DNA of 64,000 nt from Cladopsammia gracilis. Lineage: Eukaryota > Cnidaria > Anthozoa > Scleractinia > Dendrophylliidae. This document shows, one piece after another, positions 38,401 to 51,252 of the stretch. Each line of letters begins with the position of its first letter. Position 1 is the first letter of the stretch. Position numbers and translations under genes: made by a program. Below the pieces are notes generated by a model. The model was not told the origin of the DNA. It saw only the letters and a program-made list of their open reading frames with translations, and did not search any database. Location: contig JAJGOT010000194.1 in NCBI GenBank assembly GCA_022457155.1, positions 1,113,501 to 1,177,500 on the forward strand. The letters are read 5' to 3'.

Positions 38401-41400
38401 GACAGTATAATGTAGAAATCCACCGCTGGAAATTAGGGCCAAATCCAAAACGACTTAAAACATTGGTAAAAAGTTTTCCAATGTTTTCAGCAAGATACCA
38501 GTTTCATTGGTAATATTTATATAATTTAGAGTGTCACGCAAGAGAAATAAATTCTCAAAAATCGTCCTACCTGGGACGGAACAAGTTTGATCTTCTTGAA
38601 ACAATCGAGGGTAACAATTTTGAAAGTCTGTTTGTAAGAGCTTTTGAACAAATTTTGTTATCAACATTGAGTAGCGAAATGGCCGGGCCACCAATTTTTG
38701 AGGTTTTTCTTATCATCTTTCTTGTAAAGTAATCTAGTCACGCTTCCTTGCATTGAATCACTGAGAGAATTATTTTCCAAACTAAATTTATAATTTCGAA
38801 GAGAATAGGGCCTAAAAGATCCCAGAATTTAGCGAAAAATTGTTGAGGTAATCCGTCTGAACCGGGGGTTTTCCCTGAAGAAAGTCCACGCATTGCGTGG
38901 GTAATTTCAGCCAAAGATAAAAATCCTTCGCAGGATAAAATTTCGCTCTCACTTAATCTGTTTACAAGATTGTTAAAAAATTCGGTTTGGACTGTTAAAT
39001 TAACAGGTTCTTGCAAGTACAAATTACGGTAAAAATCGAAATGGGCCGGAATCTTGTGAAAAGACTTGAACAGTATTTTTCTGAGCACGTGAATTTGGTA
39101 GGTTTTTCACCTTCTTCAAGCCATTTGACTCTGCTACGAATTTGGCTTCCTCTCATTTGGGATAAATTAATGGCCCGAATTTCTCTTTCTAGCGTTTCTA
39201 TGGTGGTTTTCGCTGAGCTATCTCCTTCAATAAGAGCCCGTTTAGCTTCGATCAAAGAATTTATAGTTGCGCGTTGTTTACTTCGACCAAAATCTATAGC
39301 AACTAATTTTACAAAGCTTGAATGAAAGTAAATGCTTTCCAGTACAATGCATGTTTCTTAATAATTTCTGAGATCATATCGCAAACATTAAATTCTAAAT
39401 TTAGCCTCCAAAGTCCTGGTCCACGGGAAAATGAATTATGCAAATTGCGGCTTAAATCAACAGAATCATGATCGGAAAAAACACAAGGCAAAATTTCAAA
39501 TTTTAAAAAGGAATCATACAAGTCCTGAGCAATAAAAAAATTATCCAAACGTGTACCGATAGTTTTATCCGCATTATTACCATGTGCATTGTATTTTTCA
39601 GTCGGCCGTGTTTTTTTGCGCCAGAGAACACTGTGCAGATCTTTCAAATCCATGGAAATTGTAGGATTTCCTCCAAACTTATCAGAAACGTTTTCAATGC
39701 AGTTAAAATCGCCAGCAATAATTTTAAAAGAGTTTGGAAAAAATATTCATGAATTGTGTCATAAAAGTACGTTCACTTGGATTCGTGGGTGCATAAGTAT
39801 AAAACCAAATTAATTTTCGTGTCGTCGAAATCAGTTAAAACACCAACAATTCTAGCAGAAGAATCTTTTTTCCATTGTAAACATTTGAAATCAGTATTTT
39901 CAGCGACAAGAATAGCAACGCCGCCTTGTTTACCAAGAGCGGGCGACCAGAAACTTTTATCGCGCCATTTCATTTAGCTGTCAGAGAATTATCGCATTTT
40001 GTCTTGTCGCTAAAGGTTCTTGTAAACAAATAAAATCAGAACGGGAATTTTTCGCAAAATCAAAAACAGAGCGTTGTTTCGCTTCATTGCCAAAACCACG
40101 GATATTCAAAGTTGTAAATTTAGCTCTGAATGCAAAAACTTGGAGAAAATTCTTCGGGTAAAATTAACATATTTAACTGAAGCTTAAGCTTAAGTCTTAT
40201 TATTAAACTAAACAATTTTTGCAAATCACATTTAGACGTTACTTGCTTTTCTGCTTATGTTTGTTTGTCCGATGTCCAGTGTTTCTCCTCTTCGGCAAAG
40301 GTTGTTTGCCGTCATATTCATAACGTTCGAGAGTTTTAGTGTCCGTTTTCTCCGCTCCTGTGGTACTGGATTCCGTAATAAAATCAAACATCTCCCCGCT
40401 TTGAAAAATGTATGACGTTCCCCGAAGCAAGATTTTATCCCAGGAAGCTCTTCTTTTTCCACTAAAGCGGCTTCTGAGTATCCCTGTCTTGAGTAGCAAA
40501 CCGCGAAAAAATGCAGGAAAATAACGACTTATAATTTCAACCGTTTTCTCCGCTCAGTAAACACAGCAGACAATCAAAGTGTTTCTCTAGCTGACGTGAC
40601 ATTCGGCCGTGTATCCGCGCAAAATTGGTTTCTACATGACGTCGTATGCGCATGTTTTGCAACGTCATACGCGCCCGCGAGCTAGTCCTGCGCGACGGAG
40701 CGCGGTCCTGTGTGACACACCACGATGTGACGGCGGAGGTCGGTCCTGTGTGACACACCACGATGTGACGGCGGAGGTCGGGCACACGCGCGCCCGCGAA
40801 ACATTCCGCTATCCATGACCATGAAAAATGACGGCACAGGTTCTATGAGTATGGGGCTGCGCAGCCAGGCCTTCGGCCTGGCGAGTGCTCCGCTAAAAAC
40901 ACCGGTCGTAAGAGTCCCTAAAAACGCCTTTTTTAAGACTGCTTAAAAACACCCGTCGTAAGAGTCCCTAAAAATGCCTTTCTTAAGTATAGTTTAAAAA
41001 ACGAGCAGTAGTGTATTATCAGGTTTAAAAACTCGAGGCGAAGCCGAGAGTTTTTACACCTGATAATACACGTGCTGCGAGTTTTTTGAACGGCTTCAAA
41101 AACATTCTTTCAAAAGCATGTCCCTTCGGAATTAAAACAATTGCGCTTTTGTGCAAAGAGGAAATTAGCATACGAGAAAAACAAGTAGACTAGACTGATT
41201 AGCATACAACACATGTGCCACGTCTTCGACGAAATGACCATTGCTTCCCGGCTCCTGTCAAAAGTTTTGGGATTTATAGTTCTGAGGGAAAACATCTACT
41301 GAAAAATGCTATACTAAAGTTGTCAGGTACGGTAGATAAAACGGCTGACAACTTTTTTTTTTTCAGAGGTAGAGAACGAGTAGAAATAAGCAGCTTGAAT

Positions 41401-44400
41401 CTGCGAACCAGTCGCTTACCTGGCAATTTACACGAGGGCGCGGGTGTCATTCGAATAACGGCTCATCACTTTTAGTTGTTTATTTTGTTGAGAAGATTCC
41501 AAATAGAATGGCGAAAGACCAGATTTCGTAAAACAGTACTGCACAAAAATATTAAAGTCACCATTTGTTGCACTAAGAATCCTGAACAATTACTACCCAT
41601 ATCAGTAATCTTTATAAATTATAAAGATTACGTGTGACCTTAATATAAATATCACGGTCATTTTAAAATCATTCTCATTAAAATTTCAGCGATAATTGCA
41701 TTGTTTGCCCATTCAGCCCCGAACTCCCCTGTGAGTGAAATCAAAGCCGCCACCAGGCTTTTCATAATGACCGTAGATTACCAGGTATAAGGGCTCATAC
41801 ACGTGATCGATTTGCGTCGTGTAATTGGTTGAAATGGTCATGAATTATTAATGAGTTTTGAAGACTGCTTAAAAACACCGGTGATAATAGTCCTTAAAAA
41901 CGCCTTTCTTAAGACTGCTTAAAAACACCGGTCGTAAGAGTCCTTAAAAATGCCTTTCGTAAGACTGCTTAAAAACACCGGTGATAAGAGTCCCTAAAAA
42001 CGCCCTTCTTAAGACTGCTTAAAAACACCAGTCATAAGAGTCCTTAAAAACGCCTTTCTTAAGACTGCTTAAAAATACCGGTCGTAAGAGTCCTTAAAAA
42101 CGCCTTTCGTAAGACTGCTTAAAAACGCTGGTTGTGAGAGTCCTTAAAAAACACTGTACATAAGACTGCTTAAAACGCCGGTTGTAAGAGCCCTTATAAA
42201 TGCCAGTTTTAAGCAGTTTAAAAATGCCGTTGCAAGACTGCTTAAGGGTACTTTTAAGGGTACTTTTAAAAGGTCGTTTAACACTCCTTAAATTCGCCGT
42301 TTGTAAGAATCCTTAAAAACGGCTTTATACACTCGATAAAAAGGCTGTTTTAATACTAATTGCATAATAATAACTAAATGAGTGACGCACCTGACAAGTT
42401 CCTCTTTGCATGACCGTATAGATGAAAATCAATATAGATGCTATCAAGCATCCATCTGATTATTTTAACGTTTTAAATAGCAAATACATCATTGGCCTCA
42501 CATATCAGTCACGCAAACCATAGCAACTGAACTTAGTGTCTCTTGAAATACGGGACCCTTGAATTCCTTAAGAATGTAAGAAGAGAAGGGGTACGGAAAG
42601 TAAAAAGAATGGAGGGAAGGGGGTGTGTGTGTGCGTTGAAGTTTAGCACCGAGCTTGTAAATAATATACCGGCTACCCCTAATTCTTTTCTTAGAGCGAC
42701 AATTTAAGGTTTTCTGAGATCACCGTACTGAGTTTTACTACTCCAACGCCAGCTATGAACATTCCTTTTTATTTCTTTTACAGTTATTGTAATGTAAATG
42801 AGACATGACTAAAAGTAGTACATGTATTAAGTTAATAACATACAATCGACTTGATCATATCTCTTGATCTCGTTGGCCTAGACTCAAAATTCACTAAAAA
42901 GTTAAGGTTCAAGGTGCATTTTGTCTAATTTTTTTAAGGTTTCAAGTAATTTGAGACCCAATCGCACAACATACAATTTTTAAAAGATATTATATTTGGG
43001 GAACTTCATCAAAGAAGCAAAATTATTAGTTATTGTCTTCTGCTATTCTGATTGGTTAAGCACGAACATTTCCTAAAATTTATTTCACGCAAATGGATTT
43101 GCTTTATTTTTATAATGAAATTATTATTAACCATCAGTTCCTCCTCTATTCTATTCCTCTATTCGATATACGCTATGTCTACATGACGTATATCCAACGA
43201 TGGATGTAAATTTCGCATTTTGACAAGAGAAAGCCAGAATGATGGACCGGACTCGATATTTTTTCTTCAAACAGTGCTTTGTTATCAATGTGTTGAATTA
43301 TAAAACTATTATAGTGCTCAAGCTTGCGTGATATCGCCTAATTCTTAGCTATAATAGTTAATTATTGCGTTCGACAAAGGAGAACGCAAGCCTAATTTTG
43401 TGTATAGGGAAAAAATTTGAGATTTTTCTGTGTCGACACACATTTGCCTCGCTTTGACACGCAATTAGCCACGCAATTGGCCTCGCTATTAGCAATTAGC
43501 CTAACTAAATGACGCGATACTCATGTGGTGACGCCTTAATCTTTCGCTGCTTGTGTGTGGAACGGTTGGCTTTGGTTACTTTTAGGGGTGCCGTGCTATA
43601 TAGCGAAAGCAACTTTATCATATGACCCGGTAGGCCTTGCAAACCTTTTCTTTGCAAAACCAATGATGAAAGTCCCGTATGAGGGCCGTACGCATTTGCG
43701 CGAGCAGGGCCGGAAAATGCCATACAGCCCTCCTACAAAAAGTGGAAGGCCTCGTGTGTTTAGATTTCAAGTAATTTTGTCTCCAATTTGGTCATATGAT
43801 AAAATACTTCTTGACAAAGTTAGGTCGGGCGGGATGGGAAAATATTTGGCTCTCGGTCATGGCGCATGACCTCGAGCCAAATATTTCCACATCCGGCCAG
43901 CCCTCCCACTTAGTCAATAAGTACGTAGTATTAGCGCGCGCTAAACTAGCGAATTAATGTCGCGATCAAATGGCAAATAAAATTGTCATTTCGAGAGAAA
44001 ACGATGAATATTATCGAGTTTCTAAACAGTCATTTCTCTCGAGTCAGCAATTGAATGGTTGAAAGAAAAAAAACTGATAAAGAGCAACTACACATGTACG
44101 GAATGTTTCATTTTTTAACTTGAAGTAACAATCCGTGTAAGAAGTAGGCAATTCTCTATTGTTCCGATGCATTTCGCTTTCGCCACATAAGAATGTTTAG
44201 ATTTTCGTACTGAGAATACGTCAACCTATGGACAACATGGTTTTGAAATAAAATTTACTGAAACTTTATTTTAAAGCGAGGTTTCTTTTGTGTTACAAGA
44301 TTTCATCCAATCGTGAGACTCCAAAACAATGGCCAAGAAAGACTTCTAATTTTCCATGTTCCCCACATAGAATTTTTGTTGCATTAAAAATCACAATAGT

Positions 44401-45167
44401 TTTCACTAAAAGGGAATCAATAATAGTAAACTAGAGATAAATGCGCTGCCTGATGAAGTTATGGTAGATTTTCATGTTTTAGCCAATGAGGTGGACGGTT
44501 TCAACAATAGCACAATTCACACCTTTCTGCATTCCGCGGATTTGGGTTGCCTACTTCTTACACAGATTGTTACTTAATTTGTACTTTGATGACGCTATTT
44601 GAAGACATAAATTCGCTATTTTAGTGCGCGCTTATGATATTTGTTTTTCGCTTTATACTCTTTGTCAGCTCGCTGCTCGTGTGTGAGATTGTTTTTATTT
44701 GAAAGGTTTTGCTCTGCTCTACTCTTGGTAAGCAAAGTGTCCTTACTGGCAGCAGCTTTTCTTTCGAGTAAGTTGTCAGGCATGGTTTTCAAAATGCTTC
44801 GTCAAAGTTTTAGGGAAGTGTGTGAGACTCCTGGTGCGAGTTGTGTAGCTCATCTACCGAGTTCGGACCTCGGGGCGGAACCTCCAGGCTCCTAGACAAA
44901 AGTAGACATGCAAAAAGTTATGGAACATGCCCTCGTACCCCCTCTCCAACCATTTCTCCTTTCCAGGCCAAAACAGGGATAACTTGTAGTCTATAATGTA
45001 CAACCTCTCCCTTGATAAGGGGGAAGGGGGATAGTTTCTGTGAAGCACCCAAGTTGTTCATTTCACTGCTTTTAAACCGCTCAAGTTGTTCCGTTAATCA
45101 ATAATATTCAGACAAACCCTGCAGCATTTTGTTTTTGTGTATTAGATGCCCCTTGGGATTTCTTTTA

Positions 45168-45217
<50 letters not shown>

Positions 45218-48200
45218 TAGATTAGCTGAGTTCAGATAAAAAATTATCTAAACACACTATTTACCTAATCTATCGTCGAACGCAAGCCAATGTAAGCTAT
45301 GCAAGCTATGTAAGTTACGTTAACTTTCACTATATATTTCAGCGCCATGTCCACAAAGCTGGGTAAGATTTTACGGTTCTTGCTACAAATTCTCTAACAA
45401 CAGACTGGATTGGAACTCAGCAAAATCAGCCTGTGAAGCACTAGGATCAACGCTTGCAGTGTTGAATTCAGTAGCTGAAATTCAGAAAGTTTCTTACAAA
45501 ACAGGATGGATTGGTTTGCACAGGGATGCCAAGGACAAATCACGCTGGCTGTGGGTTGATGGGTTAAACGCTACGTTCACTAACTGGAATTATGGGGAAC
45601 CAAACAACATCAACAATCGGGAGGATTGTGTAATGATGTATAGGGGTTCAGGAAAATGGAATGACGCAGGTTGTGATACATATTTATATTACATTTGTGA
45701 AATAAGTGGTAAGTTGAACAATTTTCTAAGATGTTTGTGATGCGCAATCAAATATTTATACCCTCCGTAGGAATGTGACCGATTTCATATACAGCTATTT
45801 CAATTAAGGTTGTCGGATGAAAGCTTAAAGCTACAAGCCAAGATAGTTGGGAGTGGCGCAAAAGAAACGATTTTCCCGCTCGTCGCATCGCTCGTTCGCG
45901 CCGTTTCTTTTTGTTTCGCCGCTCCCAACTATCTGCATACCTGGATCAGGCGCTCGGTTTACTCGTTCGGTCTTGACTTGTCTTTGAGCTTTGAGCTTTG
46001 AGCTTTGAGCTTTCACCCGACAACGTTAATTGAAATAGCTGTATTTTTTAAAAGCTATGATTGCTTTATATCCTTTAATCTGCCAGCATATGGGATCTTT
46101 TCAAGTGCAAGATTGCGACTGTAATGTACGACCAAACCACGCCATGTTGAGTGCAACAACTGATTTAATTAGTTACCCGTCATGCCTAGTACAGGCATGG
46201 CATTAACATACATTACATCTCTCTTTCTCCAGCAAAGACCGAAATAATAGCAAATAATAGTAAATAACACATGAAAATAAGCAACAAAATCAGTTCAAAA
46301 GTTCGTAAGTTCAAGTTAACAAGTTCGCATTCAGCATTCATTGTTCCATTCAATTGTTCCATTCATTGTTCCATTCAACATTGTTCCATTAAACTTCAAG
46401 TGTAACAGTCCTTTAGGTATGATGGGGTCTTAACCAATCGTCCCAACCTGGTCACTGTAACAGGTTCTTCTGTAGACGCTACTGGCTTAGCTACTGGCTT
46501 AGCGGTTTCTCTTTGCACGTTAGTTGGAGGTAAGGTTATCTCAGTCTGCTCTGGTCTGGCCTCAAATTTCTGTTCTCCTGGAGGTAAGGTTATCTCAGTC
46601 TGCTCTGGTCTGGCCTCAAATTTCTGTTCTTCTGGTGCTCTGCTGCGATTGAGGTGACGTCTGTTTCTGCGATATTTCCTTCCACTTGATGTCTCAACTA
46701 CGTAAGATCTAGGAGTGTGATGTTTGTACGACACTACAGCCGGTACCCACTCGTCTGTGTTTCATCGTGACAGTATCTCCAGTTTGAAGTGATTCCAGCT
46801 CCCGTCCACAGTGTCGATCAAAGTAATGTTTTTGCGTTTCTTTCACTTTTTTGAGCTTCCCGACAACTTCTTCTTGTCCTTGCGGTCTCAACAATTCTGC
46901 AGTGGTGGGTAATGTTGTTTTCAGACGTCGACCCATCATCAGTTGTCCTGGGGACTTGTTAATTGCGTCAAGTGGCGTGGTTCGATAACTAAGCAGAGCT
47001 TTATTTATGTCGACGGACTTTGACATCAAGTTTTTGGTTGTTTGAACTGCTCTTTCAATTTGTCCATTTGATTGCGGGTAGTGAGGGCTGGTTGTTGTGT
47101 GCGTGAACTCATAGTCCTTTGCAAACTCCGCAAACTCGGCTGCTCCGAACTGAGGCCCATTGTCGCTTACGACTTCATCGGGCATACCATATCTTGAGAA
47201 GTGCTTCTTCAGTGCATTAACTGTGGCCTTACTGCTTTGGTTTTCGAGTTGGTCTACTTCAATCCACTTAGAATAATAGTCAACAGTACACAAGTAGTGA
47301 TGACTGTTCATTTCAAACAGATCTGTGCCTATTTTTGCCCATGGCCTGTTTGGAGGATCATGTGGTATCATTGGTTCTTTGGCTTGCTGTCTCTGGTGCT
47401 GACTGCATGTATAGCACTTGGCTACTTTGTCTTCAATTTGCGTCGACATCCCTGGCCAGAACAGCACATCTCTCGCTCGCTGTTTGCACTTGACAACCCC
47501 CAAGTGCCCCTCGTGTATCTTGTCTAACATTTCTGACTGCAGGGTGTGAGGCACTATCACTTTCGGCCCTTTAAACAGCAGTGCATCAATTACTGAAATT
47601 TCGTCTTTGTACGCCCAGTACTGTCGGAGGTCTGGGGAGAGCTTTGTTTTGCTATCTGGCCATCCTTCTAGTACTGTGTCAGTTAGGGACTGCAATACTG
47701 GGTCTGCTGCTGTAGCTTGTTGAAGCTCTAGATACTTTTCCTGTGAGATGGGAAGATAAGCTGTGAGACACACGTCACTGACTTCTAAGTCCTCCACGAG
47801 CGTTTCTTTGGTTTCTGGCAAGTAATGGCGACTAAGGGTATCTGCTAGTTGCATTTCATTCCCAGGCTTGTATGTCACCTTGAGGTCATACCTTTGTAGG
47901 CTCATCATCATCTTCTGCAATCGCGGAGGTGCCTGATGGAGGTTCTGTGCTAAGATCCTCTCGAGCGGTTTATGGTCAGACTCCACGTGCACTGTTCGTC
48001 CATAAACGTACTGATGAAACTTCTGACAGGCGTAAACTATTGCAAGTAACTCCTTCTCAATCTGTGCATACTTCTGCTGCGCAACGGTCAAGGCTCTAGA
48101 AGCATATGCAATCGGCTTGTTCTCTTGTAGCAATACTGCACCAAGTCCGTTAGCACTAGCGTCAACGTTGAGGGTGACAGGCTTGTTTGGGTTGTAGTAA

Positions 48201-51200
48201 CCCAGTACTGGAGATTTGGTTACCATCTGCTTGAGTGTTTGAAAACTTTGTTGCTGTTCTTTGTTCCAACGCCAGACTACTTCTTTCTCCAATAGTTGTC
48301 TGAGAGGTGCACTTTCAGCAGCTAGATTTGGCAGAAATTTTCCAAGGTATTGGATAAAACCTAGGAATGTTCTGAGTTCTTTAACATTCTTTGGTGGTTG
48401 CATCGCTTCGACTGCTCTGACCTTCTCTGGGTCCGGTTTCAAACCCTCACCGGTCAGGAGATGTCCTACATAGGGGACTTGGTCTTTCCTCACTTGGCAC
48501 TTCTTGCTATTTAACTTGAGACCAACCTCTCTCGCTCTGTTTAGGACTTGTCTCAATCTTGCATCGTGCTGGTCAGTACTGCTGCCCCAGATCAGTATGT
48601 CATCCACAATGGCTCCTGCAATGGGCTCTGCTCCAGGTATGCCCTCCAACATCTCGGTCATGTATCTCTGGAACACCTCAGGGGCCGATTTGATTCCGAA
48701 AGGGAGCCTTTTAAATCGATACCTCCCGAAGAAGGGGGTGTTGAACGTGCACAACTTCGAGCTTTACTCGTCTAATTCTATTTGCCAGAATCCTGATGTT
48801 GCATCCAACACAGAGAATACTTTGGCATCTGGCATGTCTGCAACTATCTCTTCAATCGTCTTCATAGGGAAATGTTCTCGTTTAACAGCTAGGTTTAAAT
48901 CTCTAGGATCTAAACAGATGCGAATCTTATTAGGCTTGACTACAGTAACCATACTGCTAACCCATGCTGTTGGTTCGATTTGCCTCTCTACCACTCCTGC
49001 TTTCACCATTCTTTCAAGCTCATCTTTGATTCTGCCCTTCAGTGCAACAGGTACCTTTCTTGGTGGATGTACCACTGGGACGACTGTTGGATCAATTCTG
49101 ATAGTATGTTTACCTGGTAAACATCCAAGCCCTTGGAAGAGATCTGGATATTCTAGTAGAATATCTGGACGTGCATCAGTAATAACCGACGAGTCTATGA
49201 CAGAGTTCACCCGCTGGACTAAATTGAGATCCTTGCATGCTTGTGCACTTAAGACGGACAGCACATCACCTTCTGCAATGTAAAACTTCATGGGGTACGT
49301 TTTGTCCTTGTGTTCGCATAAGAGTGTTGTGCAACCATGAATAGGTATCTGGTGACCAGAGTATGACCTTAACTTGGCTGCTGTAGGTTGAATTGTTGTC
49401 TCCCCTCCTAGAGTCTTTAACGTCGCTAAAGACATAACATTGCATTTCGTTCCAGTGTCTAACTGAACAATAACTTTCTTGTTGTTGACGGTCAGCTCTT
49501 CGCGCCATTCACTGAGGCTAACTGCATTTACTGCGTCTATACAACCCACATAAAACATCTCATCTTCACTTTCGCTGCTGGTTTCCTTTGTCCGAGCTTC
49601 ATCGCCACTTTCACATTTAGCCACATATTGGACAGTTCTTCTCTTCTCTCTTGACTTGCAGACTTTGGCAAAATGATTTAACTTGGCACAAATCAGACAT
49701 TTCTTTCCCTTAGCAGGACATTCTGCTTTACTGCTGTGTATGTAGCCACACATTCCACACTCCTGTTCAACTCCAGGTCTGCCAAGTTTCCTCTTGTCTA
49801 ATTTCTCACTCTGCCTTCGAGCTTGATTCACTTTAACGGCGTGAATCTTGCTGTCTTCTTCCTCCATGGTTTTGAGTTGCGTTTGAGACATTTCCAGTGT
49901 GAGTGCAATTTCAACCGCTTTCTCTAACAATTCAGATCCTTCTTGTATCAACTTTTCTCGCACTTTCTTGGAGTTGCAACCAATGACAATCCTATCCCTG
50001 ACATTTCGTCTGGATCTGCATATCCACAATCTTTCACTAGCAGCTTGAGGTCAATAAGAAACTGTTCGAATGGCTCATTATCACTCTGAACTTTCTTGTG
50101 AAACTTGTATCTAGCAAATACCTTATTCGATTTCGGCTTCACATGAGCTTCGAACCTCTCGTAGTAGCTGTTAAGCTTTTTCTCCTCTCCATCTTCAAAC
50201 GTCCAGGTCTGATATATGTCTCTTCCCTTTTCTCCTACCCAAATCATGAGATAATTACATTTCTGTTCCTCCGATTTCGACTTTAACGGTCCGCCAAACA
50301 TAAATTCAAGATGGCGTCTAAACGACTTCCACGCAGTCGGTAAATCCTTGCTGTTCCAGTCCATTTTTGGTGTATTTGCCGATGACATTTCCTCCATTTC
50401 TTCTTAAACTTGATACGGAACTCTTTTTTCACGATGGATGGCTACTTTATCGGGCGATTCAACTCGATTTACTCCTGGTACCATGTAATGTACGACCAAA
50501 CCACGCCATGTTGAGTGCAACAACTGATTTAATTAGTTACCCGTCATGCCTAGTACAGGCATGGCATTAACATACATTACAGCGACCTTTTTACACATAT
50601 ATTAATTCGTGAAGAAAGGTCTACTCTTTGGTGTTTGTCTTTTAGGGAACTCGATAACTAAAATTATAATTAAGCATCTGGGTCAGCGAGGAACATGCAA
50701 TGCCACGACTTCATTCTGCAAAATTATTTTAAAAGTATAATAATAATACGTAAAAGTATACTTTATTAACAAATTTCTTAAAAATTGATTAAGCCTTAAC
50801 ATCAATCTTATGTACACTTGCAGGAAAAAGTTATAAAGTTCATTCATATAAATTTTCATTTCATAACGCTTGACAAGTTCAAGCAAATAGATATTCAAAA
50901 AATATTATTAATTAAAAAAATTAATATATAATTTAAAAAACTAATGGAGTAAAACAAATACAAAATATTAACTATACGTAATTAAAATATATATATAATA
51001 ATAATAATAAATAATAAACTTTATTCACAATTTAAAAAATATCTTAATTACATATTAAATAAAAATAGAAATAATTGATAATAAAAATTCAAAATTCTAT
51101 AAAATTACAAATTCCATGATGCAGAGAATAAAATTATACAATTGAATTATACCAATGACGGCTAAACCAGTGTCCATAAAAAGCCCAGAGTATAAAAGCA

Positions 51201-51221
51201 TATAAACCGTGTATTTCAACC

Positions 51222-51252
<31 letters not shown>

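Larger units (their letters stand above)
35236..45342. other. Intron 18 (10.1 kb)
   Basis: No further A2M-like or lectin exon was found. It contains an L1-type LINE relic (38100-40500), 25/50-bp tandem repeats (40905-40990, 41863-42340), palindromic repeats (40990-41095, 43800-43920, 43931-44645) and microsatellites. Sequence 35240-36430 shows nothing recognised. Confidence 0.6.
46120..50581 (-). mobile_element. Ty3/Gypsy LTR retrotransposon, complete, 98-bp LTRs
   Basis: Two 98-bp direct repeats (46120-46217 and 50484-50581) are identical by eye, start TGTAATGTA and end TACATTACA. The 5-bp duplication GCGAC flanks both ends (46115-46119, 50582-50586). Read on the minus strand, a primer-site candidate TGGTACCAGGAG follows the 5' LTR and a purine tract GGAGAAAGAGAGA precedes the 3' LTR. 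Gag, protease, RT, RNase H and integrase follow in Gypsy order. The LTRs are very short for the family. Identical LTRs imply recent insertion, yet the coding region shows two frame shifts and one stop. It lies in antisense to the host gene, between exons 19 and 20. Confidence 0.95.

Noticed and set aside
43555..43869. 104-codon open frame beginning MWNGWLW
   Set aside because: It runs into a palindromic repeat, has no family similarity and no splice context; it is not a second lectin exon.
48504..49283. 259-codon plus-strand open frame inside the Gypsy element
   Set aside because: It is the antisense shadow of the protease/RT coding sequence.
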